The translations under genes were made by a program, and so were the position numbers. A stretch of 64,000 bases of DNA from Membranipora membranacea (Eukaryota; Bryozoa; Gymnolaemata; Cheilostomatida; Membraniporidae), in assembly GCA_914767715.1 (NCBI GenBank), contig OU612070.1, positions 15,207,501 through 15,271,500 on the forward strand. Reading direction: 5' to 3'. Below, piece after piece: positions 1-12,136 of this stretch. The notes below the pieces were generated by a model that made no database searches, was not told the origin of the DNA, and saw nothing but the letters and a program-made list of their open reading frames with translations. Positions within the stretch are counted from its first letter, which is position 1; each line of letters starts with the position of its first letter.

Positions 1-54
1 CTGTTATGTGACTAACAAAAAAAATACAACGTGGCTTGATCTTCTTTTATTACA

Positions 55-281
55 TATTTTGGCAATGGTATTTTGGGATATGGTATGTTGTCCCAAATGG
101 TATTATGTCCAATCTGGCTTTATATCCACTGGTATTTTGACACAACTGGCGTTTTGTACAACTGATATTTTGGCATTGGTATATTGTGCAGTGGTGTTAT
201 GACCTATGGCATTATGGCCATGGCATTATGGCAATGGTATTTTGTCCCAATGGCATTTTGACCATGGCATTATGGCCGGGT
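55..281. repeat. degenerate minisatellite (TGGYATTWTGNCC-like unit)
   Basis: Short phrases such as tggcattatggcc, tggtattttgtccc and tggcattttgacc recur about every 11 to 18 bases along the whole stretch, with variable spacing. The small open frame across it is a by-product of the repeat, not a gene. The array begins close to the window edge, so its full length is unknown. Confidence 0.7.
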
Positions 282-3200
282 ACCAGGTAGCTTAGTTGGT
301 TAGAGCCTAACATAACAAAGCATACAAGTGTGATAAGCACTATATTTCATCATAACCTTAGGTTTAGATGATATAGGATGAGCCTGAAGTGACTTTTTTT
401 ACGTCATGTTATAATGTGTGTGATTTTTTTTAATTTGATGATACGTTGTGAAATTTCAGCAATATGAGACAGATCAAATTAGTGATTTCCTCTTGAGTGA
501 TGTGTATTTGACGCACAACCTAATTTTCAGTAATACAGCTAATGTTTCAAGATCAGCACAGACCATCAAAGGTATACATTTGGCGTTATTTCTCCATGAC
601 ACCAACCATGCTGTTAAAAGAATCATAACTATGGCCACACAATTTTTATTTGTAAATTCTATCATACAAAACCGCTTCGATTAAGCATAACATATACAGG
701 AAATACCAACAGATTTTGGCACTGCGTGACAGGTTTTCCTGAATTGCGCACCACAGAACGCTCAAAAACAACTTAAAAATCAAGGAAAACTTGTACTGTA
801 TGTACTATGCTTCATGAAAGCTGCTTAGTATGTGAGAACTTCCAAAAACAGGTTGTGTGGCCACAATAATGGTCCTTCCAACAGCATGTTTGATGTCATG
901 TAATGTTTACGGAAAACAATTTGCCTTTGATGGTCTGTGGTGATCATGATACGTTAGCTATACTTTTCAAAGATGGTTGTGTGCCATCGACTCAAACATT
1001 TAACAGTCTCGAATGGTTGCTTGAAATTTCAAATTGTATCATCAAATTTAAAATATTACTCACATTATGTTGTGACTAAAGGAGCCAATTTAGGCTCACT
1101 ACCATATGTAATTTTAAACCAAAAGTTGTGATGAACTATATCACTAAGAATAAATAGTACCTTTTTTAAATTTTAAATTGGCTCAGTCATCATCTTTGCT
1201 AAAAACGGTCTGTTGCCTCATTTTCTTTAATAAAATGATTCGGCTTCATTCAATCAAAGTTTTGATGAGCTTTTGCCATCAGAAGCTTAGCAGCTTAAGT
1301 AAAGGACCAAATTTGAATTTTAATATGTTCAAGAAGCCTTGCCTGGCGTGATAAAGGGGCCGAGGCCTGATGTGTATGGATTGTACGTACGGTGAGGGTG
1401 TGGAAGGGGTGCCAGAGCAGCCTCCTGCTTGGGGGTATGGGGTTATCATCGCAAAATTGAGGCATCTGACATATGCTTGTGACCAAATAGCAGTTAAAAT
1501 TTGATGATGATGATGATGATCAAAATACCAAAAATCTGCGAAATCTATTTTAATAAAATAACATAAAATACATGCATTGAACAGCGATTAATAATTAGTG
1601 ACAGTGGTTGGGCCAGGCGGGATGGATGCGGGAGATATGCTGTAGTAGGGGTATGGGAAAATTCTCAAAACACAGATGCAGTTTTAAGGCACTCCGGCCC
1701 TTTTTGAGAGGAAAAATGACAAGTAATCTTAGTGTAACATCATATCTTATCCAACAGTTATTGATACTTTAAATTTCATGGAGCGCGGAAAGAGATTGGA
1801 CAGTAAAAAAGATCCAAAATGTCAAATTTAAATGTTGGTTGAAAAGAACACAAGTGAGTCGTAGGAGGTAGGAACCAGTCCTTCACTTATCTGCTTACAG
1901 AGAAGAAGTGGATGTTACCAGTCAACCAAGATGTGACAGTGCTATATTCCCCATGAATAGATTTAATATTAGTTTAGTAATAATCGGTTTTGGGGTGTGG
2001 GGGAATTTCTTGATGAAATTCTAATTTTATCGACCACCACGGTGTGCCATGAATTTGCTTACATTGAATTTTCACAAGGCCGAACTGTTGGGAGTAGAAT
2101 TCACATAGATACATGTAGTTGTCTGATACATGACTCATACATTGTGTTAATTGCTTTATCATGCCTGTCATAATAATTTACTCATGTTGCCTAACTCTTG
2201 TATTCTTGACATTTTACGCTTTACGGTTTTTGCACTGTGTGTTATATGATACCGCTGTAGCTGTGCTGTATGTTATATCGTAACCTGTGTTGTGTAGTAG
2301 CAAGTCGTGCTTTGCTTGATAGACGAGATATTATCAGTGACAATTAAAGACTGTAAATAGTAAAAACTAACACGAACATCATCTGTAATCAGTTTAGAAC
2401 AAGTAACGTTAAGAGGCTGCATGTTTAATATTAGCCAAAAGGTTTTGAGACAGCCGTGGCGCGGAAAAATAACTCACATGTTTTAGTCATAGATGTATTG
2501 ATGAACTCTAAACCTGGTAACAAGCAGAAAATTGACATTAGAGTAGACAGAGAGTTTAGAATAGAGATATTATATCCAACTTATGTACATTGGTGATAAA
2601 TGATGACGCACATGTCAGTTTTGCGCAGCTTAACCACAAAATTCTGACAAAAGGAAATGAGCCACCAATATTTTAAAAATGAGCCATTTGGACTCATGAG
2701 CCCTAGGTTTGGCACTAGGGCCCGGGAGTAGAAAGTTAATATTTGCTAACCCCCGAATCTCTTTTACTATCTATCTTTTGGCTGGGACAAAACCTTGCAA
2801 TGTTAACCAACATAAACCCTAATTTAACTCTTAAGGAAAATTATAGAGAAATCTGTCGAAAACTTGTCTAAAATGAAAAATAAAATAAACCTAATACAAT
2901 TTCACTATATTGAGGGAAGCCCACTTTTATGTTGATAACAAAAATATGATAGACTGTTAATTTTACCCGCATTTACCTTCCAGAACTAATTCTTGGGCTA
3001 TGCCAAAGAAACAGATTATGACGAAAAGGATATGTGCTTCTTACTCTGAGCAGAGGCCAAGATTACAGATTACACACCATATCGTTTTTATATCACCCTA
3101 GGAATTGTACCCATCCAAATGAATTTTGAATTCTTCATTTCTCTAAAAAAAAAATCATTAAAACATTTCTTACTGAGTTGGAGTTGGAATCTAAAACCCT

Positions 3201-5805
3201 TTACAACACTCAAAATAATGATTTAAAATTCAAATAAGTGGCCAGTAACAATTGGGTTGTATTGTAACACTGCAATTCATAAAGGAAGTTGCATGTTTTC
3301 TAAGGATTGCATTCCCGCAGGCCTGGTTTCATCTCTGTGGAAATACCGGTGCTATGTTTCTTTGCTGGTGTGCAGTGCATTTGACCTGTAATTTTTACAG
3401 TTGGTCAGTGTCACTCTAACCACAGCCTATACAAAACCCCTTAGCTTATTATTTATTTCTATTGTATTCAACCTACATGTAAGTTTTAAATTTACGCTTT
3501 TCTTTATTTCAATTGTAATTTATCTATGTAGTAATTGTTAGAAATAATACTCTATAAAAAAACTGGAAAACAACAAAAAAGTGTGCGAGACTGTATGTAG
3601 AGGGCCATGCTAAATTATGAGATTGTCAAAAATATTTTATCAACAAAAAATGAAATCTACCCAGGAATAATTAATCCAAGAAAATCTAAGAACACCCTTA
3701 ATTGATAGAAGGATTAACAATAAACAGAAAAACTGAAATTTCAGAGGCCTTCTCAAATTGACTGGAAAATGGCAGCGCTATATACTGGAAGTTGTGATCA
3801 AAATGAGGCAATTTAAGGACTAGACATGAACAAAACAAATTACTATTCTGTCCGTATTACTGTTCGAAAATATATTCGTCAGAAAAGAACTACATATACT
3901 CCATCAGAAAAATCTTTCTCGCAGGTATGGTAAAATTTCATGCCAATTCATAAATACAAGGCCTCATAAAAAATGCAAGTTTCCTAGTGTAAGCATAGTG
4001 TATTGGGATGGGATTGGGATCGTGGATTGTCAACAGTAAATGAGCTTCGTAGCCATTCATTTTAATTGTAACCTGCAATCATGTAAAAACAATGCATAGA
4101 AAATATTATTGTTTGAGTAGGAATTAACTTGCTTCTATATCAAATAAACAAGAGTAAAATGTGACATCAAATGTGAATACAGGTGCATACATAGAAATCA
4201 AATGCATCAGTTATCCGGAAAAATATGTACAAGTTATTGATCCAATATGCATTGGATAATCTGCATCCACAATAATAGTATGTTAATGAAGGTACAGTTT
4301 TATGTCTATAAAAACTCCCACTTTTAAATAGACGGAGTGATGGCAGGCTAAACTAACAATATCGCCATCTGAGCCAACACTGATTTAACCAAGGAAAATT
4401 GTACAAGAAGGTATTAGTCACAAATAGCTAGAAATAACAGAAAGCTGTACTCTTGGTTACAAAAGAAAGCAGGATAATGAAGTGTCACTGTGAACAAATT
4501 TCTATACTCATCAATACAGCTATTATCGTTCATGCTGGTCAGGGCATACTGAAACACATTGATGCTCTTCAATGTTACGAATATCATATTTTGTATTTGT
4601 CTTTTTAAAGAGACAGTGATAAGAAAAACAAATTGGGCTTATGGCATTTGGTTGATAAATTTAAGCAAAGAAAAATTTTAGAAAAAATATCATGACACAA
4701 GGAAGCATAATACTTTTATACAGAGTTTGTTAGGGGAGAACACAAACCGGGCTGCAAGCTTTGAAAGTAGATGAGAATAGTTGGCGGAAACAATCTCATA
4801 AAGTGACGTGGAGATCGAGAATTGTAAAATTGCTCATAACGAAGAAAACCTCATACTGAAAGGAACTGAGCTCTTATGAGAAGGTTGAACATTATGGGTC
4901 GAATTGACATTTTAGCAGATTTTAGAGGTATACCGTGTATCAAAGTTTAGAGTGAGTGTGACAGAGGTATTCTGACCTTCAAGCCCTCGTGAGTTCGACC
5001 AATAACTGAGCCATCTAAAACTATAAAATATTTGACACTTTAACAATCTATACAGAATATCACATATGTATGCAGGCTTATTGGTCATTGTAACAGAGAA
5101 ATGCAAAAGCGGGGGAGTTGTCCTCTCTTGCTTTTAGACAAGACAACTTTTAGTTTCCTTGGTAATGTCTATCGAAACTGAAGAGACGTAACGTAAGTCA
5201 AGCTCTCCCTATTTCCACTACTATAGAAAGTTCTCAACTTCAGTGTTCTCATCTACAACCTTGATCGATCAATTCCAAAATCTTCACTTGTGTTGATATG
5301 TACGGACTCCATTGGAACTGTACGTTAATTACGTTGAGAAGAAATGATATAGCTGCCATTAAAAAGTATCCAATTGATAGAAAACCTGTAAACTCTCACC
5401 TAGCTGATGTCTTAGAGCGAGTCAATGAATGGTGCATTGATAAAACTAGTCTGCAAGAGCAAGACAAGTGTTTTCAGTCACTGGTCTGTCTCATGCCCTG
5501 TAGGATTGATGTCCAGCTCTCAGCCTAGGTGAGAACATTTATTATATACAAGGTGGTTCTATTTCAACTGTTGAAAAAATAAACATGATTATACTGGATT
5601 TTTTTCAGTCTGCTGGTTACTCTGGCTATCGTTTATAAATCACCATTTGGAACCGAGGCTAGAGGACACCTCCATATTTACATATTTCATATATTTATAT
5701 CAGTGGTTACATGACTATCCACAGCTTTATTTTTCTTCAAATGATCACATAAGTCATCCTATTAATGTTTATTCAGCAGATGTAAGAGTGTGGTCACTTT
5801 AGCAT
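282..5805. other. gene-free AT-rich stretch
   Basis: No open frame here exceeds 78 codons and none resembles a family I know. I see no exon-like segment flanked by convincing splice sites. A short GAT microsatellite lies at about 1,504-1,520. Around 290-310 there is a tRNA A-box-like phrase without a T-arm. The stretch may be intergenic, or an intron of a gene to the left, for example the missing 5' part of MEMO1. Confidence 0.5.
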
Positions 5806-5818
5806 AGAACCAGAGACT

Positions 5819-5892
<74 letters not shown>

Positions 5893-5905
5893 TATCTATA
5901 GTCCC
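5806..5905. repeat. GATA microsatellite with palindromic flanks
   Basis: About 18 uninterrupted copies of GATA run from roughly 5,820 to 5,892. The flanks are inverted copies of each other (gactatagat on the left, atctatagtc on the right), so the array sits inside a potential hairpin. This suggests the microsatellite expanded within a small palindromic element. Confidence 0.85.
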
Positions 5906-7972
5906 TGATAGAACCGATAAACAGAAAATTTTTCTTCAAACAACCATGAACGTTGAATAAAAATAGCATGTAACAACCATCAACAACCTAATATGTGGTG
6001 CACCTGGCATTGCTACACCAATGCTTTTGAGCAGTTCACTAAACAAAATGACAGCTTACAGTTATCAATGACAACACTATCATATAACAATCAGTGAGGA
6101 GGATCACCAGAATGAGAATTGGCCATCACAATAATTATGATAGCAGTAATACAGTACCATGAGGAATCAACAATCAGCAAGTTGTAGCACTGGAAAGAAA
6201 GTTTGCCATTTCCATAATGATGATAGCAGTAATAACAACAAGGCTGCGATTGGTCCCCATCTTTATTACTACCAATAAAATTTGATACTCACAATGTTCA
6301 ATTCCATAACCAACTTCTACACTAAAAAGCCGGCAACAGTTTATTTTTGTATTACCACCTGCCCCAAACATATAACAAGAACAAAGATGAAGAACCCTGT
6401 TTACCACAGATGTTCAAGATGGGAACCAGTCAAAAGGAGAGCTGCACTCCTTGACACACATGGTATGAAACTTCCTCAGAGGAGTATAAAATACTCATGA
6501 GGAAAGGTTTTATGCATCGTAGTTTATGGCTAGCCAACATTTACCTTCCCTCATAAATAAACCTTAACTCACGTCGGCTAGAAACATTGAGGCACCTCCA
6601 AACCATCAAAACTAACTGCACTCTATCAATAAATGATGGAACAATCAGTTTGGTTGAAAGTGATCATAAAGAGAAAGAAGATCATGAGCTTGGGTGAATT
6701 CATTAATCATGATGTACTCCAAGCTCAGTTTGGCGGACTCGATATTTATGACAGATTCAAAACTCCAGATGACAAATTCAATATTATGACTTATTCAAAA
6801 CTATTGTCATTCATAACACTCTCTCTATTTGACACATGTAATTGAGATTCTTTGTTTCCGCAGATATCTATGATGACAGCCTGATTAATGACAGCTGAAA
6901 TCAATGATGTCCATGGTATGAGGTGAACTGTGTGGTACAGAGAAAAATAGATCTTCATCTTTTAATAACTTAATTCAGTTTCTAGCTTTCCAATTCTCAA
7001 GCGAGAATATGAAACAACTCGTCTAATCAATAGCATGTGAGCAGCTCGGTTTGCGCACTAACAGACAAACCTTTTGTGTTGAATTACAGAGTGTAAGTAA
7101 CTTATTGAGTTTTAATAGGTCTTGGAACGTACCGCAGATTGAAAAGTTATTTCTAGGTCCTAGAAGGAGATCCAAAATCATATACCTGCCTCGAAAGTAT
7201 GCACAGGTGCTTCCAAATTCCAGTCTATGTAACTCCCCGTACAAACAAGCTAGCTAGGACTCAGGTAGAAAATGGGCCTACAGAGGTTATACTTACTAAC
7301 ACTAACAGTCACCGTCACTATAAATTATAAGTTGTTCCTGGATTATGTGTGAATGTTTTGGGGAGACAGTACAGTGGTTAGAGCAAGGAGTCTTTTACTC
7401 CTTGGTTAGAGTATATGAGAAGCACATAACCACACAGCCAGATATATGAGATAATACTTCAGTACCTGAACCTACACTTCACATCAATATTCCAACAACA
7501 CAAACACTAGCCTGTATACATATTTACACACAGAACTGGGTCAGCAATAATAATAATAATAGCCTACTTACTACCTGCTACCAATAACCACAAGTCAGAA
7601 TTTTCCCTGTATTACCTGTTATTTTGATTACTTAATCTCTTAATTCTGTTAGTGCAAATGGACACACATTCTTCTTGAACCTGTCATGTACAAGGAGTGT
7701 CTCAGTAGAGTGATGTGGCTCTCTCTCTCTTTCCACCTCATCTCCTGTATTTGACTTGAGTTGGTGTATGGAAAAATTTACCTTTTCTTTTGCCTATTTA
7801 GATCAGTAAACTTTGGAATGAAGAAGGACTCTGTAGTACCTCCCCAACATTTCACTTACTTATTGGATGATAAAACACAAGCTATTTTGAAATGGCCTGC
7901 CTTTGACCTTGACAAGGAATTGCTTTTCCTTTTCAGTATACTCTATCATCATAACAATAGAAGACAACTCCT
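5906..7972. other. gene-free stretch
   Basis: Several short frames (up to 76 codons) occur on both strands, but none has a recognisable motif or paralogous support elsewhere in the window. A short AAT run lies near 7,545. A tRNA-like phrase near 7,365-7,400 has no T-arm. I see nothing that supports a gene. Confidence 0.45.
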
Positions 7973-8042
7973 AAAATTACGCAAATTCTAAATTAATATA
8001 ATTACGCAAATTATTACGCGTAATACGGCAATTACGCAAATT
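7973..8042. repeat. three spaced copies of AATTACGCAAATT
   Basis: The 13-base phrase aattacgcaaatt occurs three times in about 70 bases, with a palindromic attacgcgtaat between the second and third. It could be a small minisatellite or a cluster of protein-binding sites. Nothing next to it identifies a promoter. Confidence 0.45.
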
Positions 8043-8239
8043 CACAAACCCGGTAATGGTAAACCAAAATATAACGATTTGTGTACTTTTGAGGTAGGAA
8101 AACATGGTTTGTCTTGCAAAAGAGGCTTGAAAATTTTCTGGGCGAAGGAAGCTGAAAAAGGGAGGAAAAAGGGAGATAGGGAGGAGGTGGAAAAAACCCC
8201 TAAAAACTGGGAGCCTCCCTACCAAAAAGGGAGACTTGT

Positions 8240-8690
8240 CAGGTATGATTTTGTTACAATTGGGTCTGCAGTCAAAAAGCCATCTGTATGGGTATTTTGC
8301 AATCAACATGTGCCAAATACCAACCTGGATCTAGATTTCATATGCGGATGGCCCTTTTGCAGAGATTAATGGCATATGTCACTTTACCGCACACATCATT
8401 CATTTATATGTGAAATATCACGAATCACGAATATACATATACGTTCAAATTGTCTCTTGTGTCCAAAGGTGCTGTAAGATCTAGCAATAATACTACACAG
8501 ACCATGTTATCACCCTTGTATAAGAGGCTTGATTTTTTAATGCAACAACAGAGTTTTGAGAAAATATTGAAGAATGTGAACTCTTGAGCTATTTCCTGTA
8601 AATTTGGAGTTATGGATGCTGAACGAAGTAGAAGATGACTCCAATATTGATAATTTATATAAGGAGATTATTCATTGTAACATAACATTT
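8240..8690 (+). repeat. left flank of duplication unit 1
   Basis: Two blocks, about 8,240-8,390 and 8,530-8,670, match 39,945-40,090 and 40,190-40,310 in the same order and orientation, with scattered substitutions and small indels. Both lie upstream of MEMO1-like exons, so I read them as the left part of the tandem duplication. A dispersed repeat is possible, but colinearity with the rest of the unit makes that less likely. Confidence 0.6.
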
Positions 8691-9249
8691 ATGATCAGCG
8701 GTATCTAAACAGACATCGGTGAAATGTTTTTGTTATTGCTCCGTCAAACAAAATGCTAGGAATTATGTCAATGTATTGAATACAAAAATAGGAGGAGCTA
8801 TAAAGCTTTCTGACCAATCAGTTGATTCTCATAATAACCCACTAAAGTTTCATATGTGCACTTGGAACGATTTATGCATTAGTAGTAGTAGTATGCCATT
8901 ATGGTGCATGACTCGGGTGAGTATTTCGCACAGTTTAAAAGGTGCAGGTGCAATAAATATAATATGTTGTGATGCGATTGGTGCGTGTAGCATGTTGAAG
9001 TGTGACTGGACTGCATAATATTGATTTTTCCATTACAAATGAAGTAAAAGTTTGTCTCTGATCACAGACAGCAGGTCACAGACAGCAGGTCACTGACAGT
9101 CGATTTGATGAGTTGCAGCCTTGTGTGTGTGTGGTTTGTGTTTGTTGTGGTGAAGATGTGAAGCTGTGCATGAACCAAGTTATTGCAGCTGCGCAGCTTC
9201 TGTACCCGCCAAATGCATTGCCCAGATGAGTGCAAAAATGAATCATCGT

Positions 9250-11595
9250 GCAGACAAGTCATTGTTGGCGATTTCAACTTACCTGATATAGATTGGACTA
9301 CATGTAATTTAAAAAAAAGGCAAGACATCAATATGCATGAATCATTTCTGACCTTCATAGATTCCACTGACTTACAGCAGCATGTCAAATTCCCAACACA
9401 TCGGCATGGCAATACTCTCGATCTTGTCCTTTCAAACCTTGACCTCTCCACCCCAGCGAGCCAACCAAGTTGTTCTGACCACGATATAATACTCTTTGAT
9501 CTTTTCTCAGAAGACCCTGTTTCCCATACAAATGAGAATAATAACACCACCCCATTTTATATATTCATAAAAAGCAAATATCCCAGACATCATGGTAGAC
9601 TGCTTTGATCTTGAGAAAGATGTATGCCAACTTATTGAAAACAAAACCCCAGTGGATAGGGTATTGGAAACTTTTAAAAATTGTATCCACCGCACCGCTA
9701 GTGCAAATATTCCTAGTCGTACTAGGAAAACCAACTCAGGCCCTTGGCTATCGATGGCAACGAAGAGAGAGATTGCCCGTTGAAAAAGGTGGCATAAAAC
9801 TAGCATCATCTATAACACCAAGGAAAACAGGGACAAACTAGCTGCTCAATCCAAATTGTGCAATACTCTCATGAATAGAGACTACAACTTATTCTTAAAT
9901 AGACACATTTGTGATGGGCTAGAAAATGGCGATACAAATCCTCTTTTCAAATTTATAGCAAATTGCCGTGGTAATAACAATACTATAAAAAAACTTGATG
10001 GCTGTAGTGAAAATTCACCAGCAGAGCTTGCCGAATGTTTTGCCTCCTCATTTAGTTCAGTATTCACGGTCGATGATGATAGATGCCCACCAGCTATTGA
10101 CAACATCGCAAAACAGACTACTAAAATTACCATTGAACCAAGAGGGGTACTAAGACAACTTGAAACCCTAGACAGGACCAAAGGCGCTGGGCCTGATGGC
10201 CTTTCCTCTGCACTCTTAAAATTCCTAGCAAATTATATTTATAAATCTTTAGCAATGATATTTCAATACTCGTTTGACTCGGGTCTGGTTCCAGATGATT
10301 GGAGACGGGCTAACGTAATACCTATTCACAAAAAAGATTCCAGAACAGCACCTCTCAATTACCGCCCAATATCCATGACTTGTATTGCATCTAAGGTATT
10401 AGAACACATAATTTGCCATGACATCAACAACTTTTTGGACACCAACCACTTGCTTTCCGACTGCCAGCACAGTTTCAGAAAAAGGCACGGTTGCGACACT
10501 CAACTTTTAACAACAATCTCAGAACTTGTGGACTCATATGATCTAAATGTCCCTACCAACCTTGCTGTACTTGATTTTTCTAAAGCTTTTGATGTTGTCT
10601 TGCACAGGAAGCTAGCTTTAAAGCTTAAGGCGATAGGTGTACATCCTATGACATGTGACTGGATATCAGGCTGGTTGTCCAAACGTACACTCTCTGTGAC
10701 TGTGAATGGTGCAAAATCCTCACATCACAATGTAACCTCAAGAGTGCCCCAGGGTAGTGTACTTGGACCTCTTCTTTTCCTCATTTTTATCAATGATATG
10801 CCGTCCTGCATTAATAACTCCACCTTAAGACTTTTAGCTGACGACTCTCTAGTGTATAATCGAATCAAATCACAAGCGGATGAAATCTACTTACAGTCTG
10901 ATCTAGATAACCTTGCAAAATGGGTCGACACCTGGCAGATGTGCTTTAATGTCTCAAAGTGTGAATTTATGAGAGTCGAGAGGCAGGCACAGGCCAGCAT
11001 CAACAATCCTTCCCAAACCTACAACTTAAATGCTACCCAATTATCACATGTCTCTTCTGTAAAATACCTAGGTGTGCACATAGATGCACACCTCTCTTTT
11101 GACAAGCACATCAGAGTGATTTGCAAGAAAGCCACAAGAACGCTTCATATGCTTATGCGTAACTTAAAAAAAGCTAAAACTAAGACTAAAACAGTATCAT
11201 TTAAAACTATTTGCAGACCAATCTTAGAGTATGCCTCTCATGGTTGGTCTCCTCATTTGGGTAAACATATAGATGTCATGGAGGCCATTAACAGAAAAGC
11301 CTTTAGGTGGGCATATCAAAAAAGACGTAGTGACCATATCAGTGCCCATATGGCTGAAGTCGGATGGCAAACATTGTTTGAAAGAAGGAAGGGTGCTGAC
11401 TTAAAGTTATATTTTAAAATCATCACCGGTACAGCTGCAGTTAATGAGGAAATGGTCAATGTGTCACATTCCCACCATCACACAAGGATAGGCGCCATCA
11501 AAGGCACTATCAACACTGATGTCAAACGCTATTCTTTCAAACAGCGTGTTTATAAGTATATGAATCCAACTTTACATAGGCTGAATAGTACATAG
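9250..11595 (+). pseudogene. LINE endonuclease/reverse transcriptase ORF2, one frameshift and one nonsense
   Basis: The product would nick target DNA and copy the element RNA. The endonuclease C-terminal part reads in one frame to about 9,570, where an extra base in an A-run shifts the frame. The next frame runs on to a single TGA at 9,781-9,783, and the same frame then stays open for over 590 codons to 11,595. RT blocks are visible: a YRPIS block near 10,360, a DFSKAFD block near 10,575, PQGSVLGP near 10,750, and the catalytic box as LADD (usually YADD) near 10,835. With only two lesions this is a fairly young dead copy. The C-terminal frame has no RNase H domain, which fits the CR1/Jockey-like lineages. 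Confidence 0.8.
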
Positions 11596-12084
11596 CAAAA
11601 TGGCAATAAAATGCGACCAATGACAGTGTAGTTTCTTTCTCTTCTCTTTTTTTTTTCTGCTTGGTCGGACCGGTCTGGAGGTGAAATGAAACCTACAAAT
11701 ATATCTTGCCCCGAAATAGCATCTAGGAATCACTGAATCTACTTTGACTTCACTGTACCGGACAGACCTCTCTTTTACACTTGGTTTATACAAGTGTGAC
11801 TCCTTTCCTCCTTTCCTTAGATTATGTACCTACTCTGAGGTGATGCTCAGTAGTAACATAAACAGCCCCCCTTTTTCTTTTTTACTCATAATAACAATTC
11901 AATGCTGTTAAAACATGAAACCCCCATTAATAATGATGACAACTAAATAATGGAATTCTGATCATTACTGACGTATTTCCAATTAACTGTGCTACAGTCA
12001 ATCAAGTAAACACTAAATATCGCCAATTAACGGAGCCCAAGCTCAGACGGCGATCAAACCATCGGATGAATCGGATGAATCGGA
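9250..12084 (+). mobile_element. CR1-type non-LTR retrotransposon, 5' truncated, with 9-bp repeat tail
   Basis: A LINE copy inserted upstream of the MEMO1 remnant. It starts inside the endonuclease domain (GDFN near 9,270, SDH near 9,478) and continues through a reverse transcriptase to a stop at 11,595, then a 3' UTR of about 490 bases. The end is two to three copies of a 9-base unit (atcggatga) at 12,061-12,084, as expected of CR1-like elements, whose 3' ends carry short tandem repeats rather than poly(A). The last 220 bases recur at 20,846-21,070 with the same tail, which fixes the 3' end. A 5' truncation is typical of target-primed reverse transcription. Confidence 0.85.
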
Positions 12085-12090
12085 GTCACT

Positions 12091-12135
12091 TCTCTCTCAT
12101 TGGTCAGAATATAATATTCTGACCAATGAGAGAGA
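12091..12135. repeat. perfect 22-bp-arm palindrome
   Basis: Arms at 12,091-12,112 and 12,114-12,135 are exact inverted copies around a single central base. It starts six bases after the LINE tail, so it may be the end of a hairpin element into which the LINE inserted. Each arm contains attggtca, an inverted CCAAT-like phrase. Confidence 0.9.
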
Positions 12136-12136
12136 G

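Noticed and set aside
290-330. tRNA-like phrase ggtagcttagttggttagagc
   Set aside because: Only an A-box-like part is present; no anticodon stem, T-arm or acceptor pairing follows.
7360-7420. tRNA-like phrase gtacagtggttagagcaagg
   Set aside because: No B box or acceptor stem could be found downstream.
8079-8369. A 96-codon plus-strand frame and its 110-codon antisense partner
   Set aside because: Part of it recurs in unit 2 with indels that break the frame, and the rest is low-complexity purine-rich sequence.
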